DNA of 64,000 nucleotides from NCBI RefSeq assembly GCF_027579695.1, contig NC_083587.1:53823521-53887520 (forward strand). Reading direction: 5' to 3'. The DNA is from Neoarius graeffei. Its lineage: Eukaryota; Chordata; Actinopteri; Siluriformes; Ariidae. Shown here piece after piece: positions 56,590 to 64,000 of the stretch. Position 1 is the stretch's first letter. Each line of letters begins with the position of its first letter. The notes beneath the pieces were generated by a model. It worked only from the letters and a program-made list of their open reading frames with translations, searched no databases and was not told where the DNA came from. Position numbers and translations under genes: made by a program.

Positions 56590-56749
56590 TCTCGTCTCGT
56601 CTTCATCCGCTTTATCCGGGGCTGGGTCGCAGAGGCAGCAGTCTGAGCATGGAAGCCCAAACTTCCCTTTCCCCAGACACCTCGGCCAGCTCCTCGGGAA
56701 GAACACCGAGGCGTTCCCAGGCCAGCCGAGAGACATACTCCCTCCAGCG
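56590..56749 (-). mobile_element. 5'-truncated LINE 3' end inserted in the copia-like element
   Basis: 7-bp duplications tggttca at 56583-56589 and 56750-56756. On the minus strand it encodes the end of an RTE-like ORF (RLAWERLGVLPEEL, REVWASMLRLLP). It finishes with ggataaagcggatgaagacg and a GAGATGA end, which resembles the tail of the DANA/mermaid-like SINE. Confidence 0.75.
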
Positions 56750-59415
56750 TGGTTCAATATATCGTAAATTGTACCAGCTTTTGTATTCTGTAGCTTTACC
56801 TGCTCGACCAAGAACTTCTGCTCTGTGTACAGTCCCACTATGGTTGTCTCTGTAATTCAGAATTTGTCCTGTTTTCAGACAAGCGTCAGCTCTCATGTCA
56901 TTTTGCATCCCTGTGTGATCATCTACTTGATGTGTTTCAGTCTCCACCCCTGTTGATACTCCTCTTCCTGTGTCATCCATGTCACTGTCAGAAGTGTTTT
57001 TCTCTGCAGCAGCAGCATCATGATCCACATTATCAGCAGCATCTGTCAAGTTTTGTGTCTGTTCAAAGTTTGTGGTACTTTCTGAACTGTCATTCACAGC
57101 TTGTTGTTCATCAGCTATATCTCTTTCTTTCATAAGTCTCAGGTAGTGTACCCTAATACAGGTACCACCATGCCTGACAAATACCACTGCTCCATCTTGG
57201 CCCGGTCCTTTCTGCTCTCTTGTAGTACACCTTGTCACCCATGTTATATCTCTCATTAGTACTGCGTAGCTGTTTACGCAGTGCTCTTCTGATTCTCTCG
57301 GAACACTCTGCCTCAGTAAATGCCCTTCTTGCTGCATGCAAGGCAGAGATGTGTTTTGCTACCCACTCACTTTTTGTGCTGCCCTCCAAGGCTGGTGGCC
57401 TGTCAGTCAATACCGAAGGCAAGTTAGGGTTCTGTCCATACACCAACTGATGAGGACTGTAGCCATGAACATTTTGCATGGTATTCTTTGCCATAAGCGC
57501 CCAGTCCAATGCAATGTCCCAGTCCCAGTTGTTGCTATTTCTCAGTTTCTTTATGATCTCTGTCAATGTGTGATTGTGACGCTCACAAAGTCCATTACTC
57601 CAAGGGCTGTATGCAGCTGTTGTTTTTACTTCTATGTTAAAGCTTTCTGCCATATCTCTAACCTCATCATTGTGAAACTCTCCTCCATTGTCGCTGAACA
57701 GCTTCTGCGGTGGGCCATGCACGCTTATCCAGTCATGAATGAAGTGTTTAACAATTTCAGGTCCTGACTTTGTGGTTAGAATACTTCCTGTACTAAATCG
57801 TGTAAATTGATCAATAATGTGAAGATACCACAGACCTGGTTTCAGTTCATGAAGGTCCATTGCCATGGTTTCATTGTGCTGAGATGCCAGCGGAAGACCA
57901 ACAGCAGGCCTAGGTTTCATCTTACTATATTTTTGACATGTCTCACATTCACTTACGATTTTCTCCAGTATGATGGCACATTCTGCATCTTTTGTGCCTG
58001 AACTAGACAGAAGTCTCAGCAGTCGCTCGGCAGAGGAATGACCAAACTGTCTGTGAAGTTTCAGTAGCATTTTTTGTTTTTTAGCTTTGTTCATGTTTTC
58101 TGTGACAGCCAGTATTTCCTCGTCGCTGCTTTCATTCAAAGAGCCACCTCCAGTGGCCACAAGGACAGAGTCATCACTTTGAGTAGGTTTGCCTTCAGTG
58201 TCCATAATGTTCACACAATAATGCCTAGAGCTTGTAAAGACCAGTTTGACTGGCTGATTGAACATCACATCACTGCACTGTCATTTTCCATGTTGAGAAC
58301 AGTCCTTGCTTTTTTCATGGATGACTTGCTTAAAAGCAGTGGGATCTTTGCTGGGACAACTTCAGTCTCTATGTTGCACTTTGTTTGGCCAATCTTAGCA
58401 GGAATTTTCAGTTTTCTGATTGAGTGGACCACTTTTCCATCCCTAAACTTGAATGGTCTCCTACTGTATTGCTCTGTTTTTCTCATATTTTCCGATTCAC
58501 TTTTACTTAGTCCTGTGATATAGCTATCAAGCCATTCTTCTCCACACATAGTGCGTGTGCATGCAGTGTCTATTATTGCAGAACCAAACATTCTGTCAGA
58601 AATATTTCTGCATCAGTGGGTGTCTCTTTAGTAAAGAGAGTGATGTTACACTCATCAATGTCATTAGCTTCAAGGTCTTGGGTTAATTTCACTTGCTCAC
58701 CCTTGTGTGGACAGTCCTTAGCCCAGTGGAATGTACTTTGGCAAATGGCACATTTTGATCTACGCCCGTACTTGTCCAAAGGTTTAGTGCCTGGCAGGGG
58801 TGTTTTTGACTGTTCACCTTTTGACCACGACTTGCCCCTCTGGCATTTTTGTTCAGCTGTGACATATGCAACGTCTTGGTTTATTCCCATCACTTGGGTA
58901 GACGTCTTCTCTCCAAATATCCGTTTTAGCGCCAACTTCATTGAAGCAAATGTTAAATCCGTACATGCCGTCAGCGCCAACTGTCTGTCTTTCACGTCTA
59001 TGCATGCAGTGTCAAGCAACTTAAAAGCTAACACAGCATCGGGCAATTCCATCTTGTACTTTTGCATCCTTGAGTAACACTGCTCAAATTCAATGATGTA
59101 GTCATTGTCACGTTACTATCTCTCTTTATCTGGTTGAAATTCGAGTATGCTTCATAAGTAATGTCTTTTTCTTCTTTCAAAAAAAGTTTGTCCAGAGCAT
59201 TTAAAAGAGTGGTCATACCAATATCTTTGTTTAGATCATCGATGGGTAACTCCTAAGCCGTTTCTCGCGCTCGACCAGTGAGCCCCAGAGCAACCGCGAG
59301 GGCTTGCTTCTTCTTGCAAAGATCCGTAACTCTTGTCCACATTTCCACTTCATTCTTCCAACTTTCGTATGACTTCCCTTCCTTGAAGTTTGGCAGAACT
59401 TTATAACTTTTGGCA

Positions 59416-59433
59416 ACCATCCTCTGCTACCAA
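59416..59433 (-). promoter_or_regulatory. Copia-like primer binding site (initiator tRNA-Met)
   Basis: On the minus strand TGGTAGCAGAGGATGGTT begins one base after the LTR end. It is complementary to the 3' end of vertebrate initiator tRNA-Met as I know it. The gag ATG (59420-59418) lies within this site. Confidence 0.85.
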
Positions 59434-59587
59434 TGTTAACTCCATGAAAACACCGTGTTTCCTTAACTCCGTTTAATGTACCGTCACCGCCATGTTCACT
59501 CGTACAACAACAACAGTAGTTCCCCCAATTACCACATCCGGTACGAACCAAAATCAAAGTACCAAAACCGGAAATACATAGTTAACA
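59434..59587 (-). mobile_element. 5' LTR of the copia-like element, 154 bp
   Basis: Begins TGTTAACTATG and ends GGAGTTAACA on the minus strand, i.e. TG..CA with a palindromic GTTAAC at both ends. It is adjacent to the primer binding site. No second LTR is in the window, so the boundary rests on termini and position. Confidence 0.75.
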
Positions 59588-59591
59588 CCGT

Positions 59592-60326
59592 CATTCATTG
59601 TTTTCCAGAATAAATGCTGACAGATCAACTCTTCACCTCCTCTGCATCATCGATTAGCCACACAGACTTTTAGTTATTATTAGAATAACTGACGCACTCG
59701 CCCCAGTATTTTTCACTCGGACTTAAGTATGCATTTTCCTATGGAATTTAAGAAAGCACAGCACAACTTTATTCACCACACACTTGTGAAATTTCGTCTC
59801 TGCATTTAACCCATCTGAAGCAGTGAAAACATGCATGCACACACACGTACCCAGAGCAGTGGGCAGCCATGCTAACAGCGCCCGGGGAGCAGTTGGGAGT
59901 TAGGTGCCTCGCTCAAGGGCACCTCAGCCCAAGGCCGTCCCATATTAACCTAACGGAGTTACTGAGTTTACTGAGTTACTTTTAAAATCAGCATCGACAA
60001 CTACACACAACAAAGCTACCTGGCAGCCTGCCGCTAATCCCTTGCAAAATCCTTTGCGCTGTTGCTTTTTTGGTGTGTCTGGCTAAGTTTTGGCTGAGCT
60101 GAAGTCCCAGCTTTAATAGTAACAGTTCACTACTGCTCAAACCAGTTCACTTGCTACCAACCATGATACCAGGATCACAGAGATCATCACTTTTCCCCAT
60201 TCTGGTGTTTGATGTGAATATTAACGGGAGTTCTTGGCCTGTATCTGCATGATTTTATGCATTGTGCTGCTGCCACATCACTGGCTGATTGGGTAACTGC
60301 ATGAATGGGGTATACAGACATTCTTA
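59592..60326. other. intron with a composite SINE-like repeat (59755-59957)
   Basis: 59755-59957 holds aactttattcaccacacact, catttaacccatctgaagca and gagcagttgggagttaggtg blocks, the same family as 46788-47110. The remainder is unrecognised. Confidence 0.55.
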
Positions 60327-60330
60327 TTAA

Positions 60331-61758
60331 AGCATATATGCAGAACCATGGCCTCACTTTCGTTTATAAATGCCTTGAGACCTCAAGAATGGCACAGGAA
60401 TAGTTTTAAGCGTTAACAATGAATCTAATATAGTCATTTTTACAATTAAAGTGATTCATATAAGGTAGCGGTCTGAGCGTAACGTCACAGCAGGAAGTCT
60501 ATCGGTCTCATCGCCATTTCCGCTATACTAAAACACAGAGATGACTGCAACTCCGATCCTCCATTTTGAGCCAATTTATCGCCATGCCACGTAGATGTGT
60601 TGCTGGCAGGTGCAGCAACACGACAGAAGGTGGATTTATGTTGCATTCATGGCTCAAGAATGTTCAAACTGCAAAGATTTAGACGCATTTTGTGAGAAGT
60701 TCACGGGCACATTGGGCATCTATGAAGTGGTCTCTCCTCTGCTCTGCACATTTTACTGAAGACTCGTACGAAACCTCTGATCTGTTGAGGAGTGTTGGCT
60801 ATAAGCCCGTATTGAAAGAGGGTGCAGTATCAACAATTAAATAAAACTACAAGAAAAGGAAAGTATTTATTTTTTTTAAAAGGAAAGTAAGTTCAGTTGC
60901 ACCAGATCTTCCGGAGTGTGAGCCGAGGGTTGTTGGTAAAACCCGGGACGGGACATATCGCTCAGGCAGTGACCTCCCCACGGTTGTTGCTAAAACCGTC
61001 GAAGTTCCGTTTCATCCCGGGTTTTAGTAATTGCCTGAGCACTCAGTATGGACAAAATAGAGAATGAGTGGAGCAGCCGTCTTATTTCTAAACTGGATAT
61101 TGCTGCCAGCTCGCCCTTACGTGGAAGAAGTGAATTAACGGAGAACTGAACGAACAACTGAAAGTCAGATTGTTTTAAAACAATCGGCCACAAGGTCGGC
61201 CTTCAAGAAGCGAGAACAGACAGGTAAGCTCCGACTCTCATTTGGATACAAAACAACAAAAACACGTTGTTTACCTGCATTTAGATTAATACATGTAACT
61301 TGTATTGTGTGTTTAAGTTAACGGTATAAGATTATTTAATTTGCTTCAGAATGTGATTGTCTCAGTTCATCTGATTATTTAATTAGTCTTTTACATTTTA
61401 TCAGTGAAAATGCATGCATGTACATGTATGTTGCATAAGTTATAACACCCATCCTGTTTTAATGAGAGTCAACCCACAATCAGTGAAGTCAAATTAGTCT
61501 TAGTTGAGCAAGTCGGTAACGGGATTTCTTACTTTCACCAGAAATTTTTATTTATATGACTTTGGTCTAGAGCTGTAAAAGGCCTCGGCCTTAAAACCGG
61601 TTACTGCTGTGATGTCACGCACTCAGGGCTGGCTGGCTCAATTTTAACTCTCAAAAATATATTTTTTAAATTCCCATTTATGCAGCATACAAGAGTCAAG
61701 GACGGAGATACTATCCACTCAGAAATGTATTTAAAAATAAAGGTTCTGCGTATCTGCT
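60331..61758 (+). mobile_element. Kolobok-like THAP element, copy 2
   Basis: TTAA at 60327-60330 and 61759-61762. Ends agcatatatgcagaacc / ggttctgcgtatctgct. It is collinear with the inverse of 25873-27397 over nearly its full length. Confidence 0.82.
60583..60840 (+). pseudogene. THAP-domain fragment of a Kolobok-like transposon, copy 2
   Basis: Frame MPRRCVAGRCSNTTEGG keeps both N-terminal zinc Cys and later CSAHF, so the C2CH residues are all present. A nonsense codon at residue 33 (60679-60681) and a stop near 60838 disable it. Copy 1 at 27 kb lacks the nonsense codon but has lost the Cys pair, so neither copy is functional. Confidence 0.82.
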
Positions 61759-61762
61759 TTAA

Positions 61763-61929
61763 CATATGCTCAGTAAGTGTATCTGAGCAGCTAAAAACAA
61801 CATGGTGACCTCTAAAAGAACGAGCACTTAGAATTACAACGTTAAACTTATCCTAAAGGAAGTAAAGGTCAACACCTATCATAACGTTCAAATTTACTAC
61901 ACATACAAATGTGTGTAGGTGTATTATAC
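61763..61929. other. short intron stretch next to the CAKTF exon
   Basis: No recognised feature. Confidence 0.5.
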
Positions 61930-62019
61930 CTCCAAAGTGTCATCGATCATTGTTAAGATGTACTGAACCGTCTGCTCCTTTGATATGTGAGCCATTAGGT
62001 TGAGAAAGGTCTTTGCACA
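61930..62019 (-). CDS. atp6v1h: atp6v1h exon CAKTF..DDTLE
   Basis: This 90-bp, phase 0-0 exon encodes 30 residues, [12 protein letters not shown] to TMIDDTLE. It corresponds to the first helical repeats of subunit H. The acceptor is gattgcag and the donor gtataa. The next exon lies about 12 kb away (49983); that intron holds the copia-like element and one THAP-type transposon. Confidence 0.94.
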
Positions 62020-62246
62020 CTGCAATCAAACACTACTTTTAAAAACAGTAAACGTGAACATTCATTTCCAGAAGACATAAATGACTTTTTTGTAAACAAT
62101 TAAACAAAGCATTCATCTTTGACCTGCTAAAAATCATTAACATGCGTTAGAAACGTATTAACCGTCAACATTTTTACTTACTAAAGATTGAATCATTACA
62201 TCAGAATATGGGAAACAAAGGCAGTGAGCATATAATCATAACCTAC

Positions 62247-62346
62247 CTGCTGTCCTTCATTTGTCAGAATTGCCTGCTTCTGCTCAGAATGAGCGACCTC
62301 AAACTTCTTGATGAACTCACAGTCTTCTCCTGAGATCATCTGGCCC
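62247..62346 (-). CDS. atp6v1h: atp6v1h exon GQMIS..EGQQ
   Basis: This 100-bp exon encodes 33 residues from GQMISGEDCEF to TNEGQQ, preceded by one base that completes a codon begun in the upstream exon outside the window. The acceptor is tatgtttag and the donor gtaggt, phase 0 at the end. It is the most N-terminal exon visible and matches the region just after the SYLQ segment of vertebrate subunit H. A Tc1-type MITE begins only 26 nt upstream of its acceptor (62373), so the branch-point region is probably transposon-derived. Confidence 0.93.
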
Positions 62347-62372
62347 CTAAACATAACGAGACCGATTATATA

Positions 62373-62897
62373 CACTACCGTTCAAAAGTTTGGGGTCACT
62401 TTGAAATTTCCTTATTTTTGAAAGAAAAGCACTGTTCTTTTCAATGAAGATCACTTTAAACTAATCAGAAATACACTCTAATGTGGTAAATGACTATTCT
62501 AGCTAAATTCTACTAAATGTCTGGTTTTTGGTGCAATATCTACATAGGTGTATAGAGGCCCATTTCCAGCAACTATCACTCCAGTGTTCTAATGGTATAA
62601 TGTGTTTGCTCATTGCCTCAGAAGGCTAATGGATGATTAGAAAACCCTTGTACAATCATGTTAGCACAGCTGAAAACAGTTGAGCTCTTTAGAGAAGCTA
62701 TAAAACTGACCTTCCTTTGAGCAGATTGAGTTTCTGGAGCATCACATTTGTGGGGTCGATTAAATGCTCAAAATGGCCAGAAAAATGTCTTGACTATATT
62801 TTCTATTCGTTTTACAACTTATGGTGGTAAATAAAAGTGTGACTTTTCATGGCAAACACAAAATTGTCTGGGTGACCCCAAACTTTTGAACGGTAGT
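62373..62897. mobile_element. Non-autonomous Tc1-type MITE beside a splice acceptor
   Basis: Ends actaccgttcaaaagtttgg / aaacttttgaacggtagt, a terminal repeat I know from many fish genomes. 525 bp, no transposase frame. Its left end is 26 bp from the acceptor side of the GQMIS exon of atp6v1h. Confidence 0.92.
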
Positions 62898-63546
62898 ATA
62901 ACCTAGGAGAAAAGCAGCTAAAACAAGCTCAAAAAGTCACTATGTGACTTGTATACTAGTAATCCATCATGATCAGTGGCATATAAAACTGCAAATAAGA
63001 ATACATGACTAAGGAAGAGGTTCACTTAGAAGATAACAGAATAGAGTTTTGTCAAAATATATGTAAATAAATGTATTATCAATTATTTCTTAGAGAAAAG
63101 AAGTCATCTTTGGTCATGACACTATGAACAAAACTCCTATTTGCAGGATACTAAATTTTCTATCAAGAATACAGACAAAAAGAGGCAATGACCGTGAGTA
63201 GCGATGAAGGAAAATATTTACTCGCTTGTAATACTTATAAAATGTCATACCTCCAAAAGGAAAGTTTAAAATGAAGAACAACGAGGCGAGAGAGTGGAAG
63301 AAATGGTGGTGATCAGTTATTGTCACAAGCACAAGTCAGGTGTTACATACTGATGGGGAGTTGAGAGATCCTGATTTCTAAACACGTACAACAGCGATTG
63401 TGATATGAGCTGGAGAGCCATACTGAGTTCAAGAAAGTCGCTCCCATGTGCTGAAAATGTTGCTAGATTTGTCAGCAGGATCTTTTATGAAGTTGCTAAA
63501 AGGGTCTAAAAAGTCCTCAAAAAGTCTTCTGACAAAAGTCTCTAAG
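62898..63546. other. intron sequence, nothing recognised
   Basis: The upstream coding exon expected next in atp6v1h was not found here. Confidence 0.5.
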
Positions 63547-63850
63547 GCTACGTTCACACTGCAGGCTGAAGTGACTCAAATCCGATCTTTTCGCCCATAT
63601 GTGACCTGTATCCGATCTTTTATTGACAATATGAACGACACAGATCCGATTTTTTTCAAATCCGACCCAGGCCGTTTGGATATGTGGTCCTAATTCCGAT
63701 TCCTATCCGCTCTTTTCATATGCGACTTCAGTCTGAACCGCCAGGTCGCATTCATCCAACTTGCACGTCATCAACAAGCCACAAACGTCACTATTCTGCG
63801 CTGAAGTAGGCGGCGGGTCTCTCAAAAAAAGTTACAACAACATGGCGCAT
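63547..63850 (+). repeat. Left part of a MITE starting ggctacgttcacactgcag
   Basis: Recurrent aaatccgatctttt-type motifs (63580, 63610, 63655, 63700). The start resembles family D only in the first bases. The right end is not in the window. Confidence 0.5.
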
Positions 63851-64000
63851 AATCACGGGCGCAGATAGAGGGTGGGACTCGTCCCACCCAGATTTAAATT
63901 CACCTCGTTCGGTCCCCCCCACTTATAGGGAGGAAAAAACGTCTATGCTGTCTTTCTTTGCATAAGGCAAACCTCACGGAAAAATCAAAAGACTAATTAC
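63851..64000. other. sequence at the right edge, possible repeat
   Basis: Contains gggtgggactcgtcccaccc (63880-63899), an inverted pair. Too short to classify. Confidence 0.3.

Larger units (their letters stand above)
55468..59420 (-). pseudogene. Ty1/copia-like retroelement gag-pol, decayed and truncated in the RT domain
   Basis: Read on the minus strand. Gag starts at ATG 59420. It has an in-frame stop at 59255-59253 and a 4-bp deletion near 59110. Nucleocapsid zinc knuckle CAICQSTFHWAKDC near 58735. Aspartic protease IIDTACTRTMCG (58580-58545) after a frameshift. Integrase with H-x-H/C-x2-C finger (LHRQFGH..CETC), the DxD..E motif (MDLHE, FSDNGGEF, NGLCERHN) in 58268-57153. The start of reverse transcriptase (WVCTL) is at 56365. 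It then resumes at 55655-55468 with ARLVARGFEE and SMDIKAAFLQ (first catalytic Asp). A family D MITE and a LINE fragment interrupt it. At least five frame lesions. RNase H and the 3' LTR are missing. Confidence 0.88.

Noticed and set aside
57232-58523. Plus-strand frames opposite the copia-like pol
   Set aside because: They are shadows of the minus-strand integrase and protease, which carry the recognisable motifs.
59231-59557. Minus-strand frame of 108 residues covering the copia-like LTR and gag start
   Set aside because: It is out of frame with the gag ATG and reads through the LTR. The gag frame has the family-like sequence.

Overview
This is vertebrate nuclear DNA, almost certainly a teleost fish and plausibly a catfish (low confidence on the order). 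The reasons are introns with GT..AG splice sites, very dense fish-type repeats (about 25 copies of a DANA/mermaid-like tRNA-derived SINE, many Tc1/mariner relics, RTE and L2/CR1-type LINE ends, hAT, Kolobok-like and piggyBac-like elements, a Ty1/copia-like retroelement), and no prokaryotic gene organisation. Only one host gene is visible: atp6v1h, encoding subunit H of the V1 sector of the vacuolar H+-ATPase. It lies on the minus strand and runs through nearly the whole window. Ten consecutive coding exons (62346 down to 1921) chain in a continuous reading frame with compatible splice phases. The N-terminal exon(s) lie beyond the right edge and the last coding exon beyond the left edge. About 1.1 kb of coding sequence is spread over about 60 kb.

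Layout by region. 1-1.9 kb: the 5' part of an open hAT transposase gene and the end of a Tc1 element. 1.9-6 kb: exons VIEE and ILIR, a LINE 3' end and a MITE of about 1.2 kb carrying a SINE. 6-18.8 kb: Tc1 relics, exon SFDE, an unclassified repeat holding a 28-unit 39-bp minisatellite, a Tc1 element with inverted repeats of about 400 bp, and a MITE (family D). 18.8-25.8 kb: exons NLLE, IMAV and SSQY with a nested TTAA-flanked transposon. 25.8-39.3 kb: THAP-encoding transposons, an RTE LINE end, many SINEs and exon AARI. 39-50 kb: SINEs, MITEs, a second SINE family and exon ENHL. 50-55 kb: an array with a perfect 155-bp-arm palindrome, then a TTAA-flanked snap-back element. 55-59.6 kb: a decayed copia-like element with its 5' LTR and primer binding site. 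60-64 kb: a second THAP/Kolobok-like copy, exons CAKT and GQMI, and a Tc1 MITE 26 nt from a splice acceptor.

I found no operon, CRISPR array, phage, toxin system or convincing new host gene. What deserves attention is mainly repeat biology and its contact with atp6v1h splicing: the MITE beside the splice acceptor, a LINE fragment sharing its 3' tail with the abundant SINE, the palindromic array, the minisatellite with a CTCF-like core, THAP fragments of several transposon families, and a copia-like primer binding site that overlaps the gag start codon. Family names come from recognition of sequence motifs, not from a database search.
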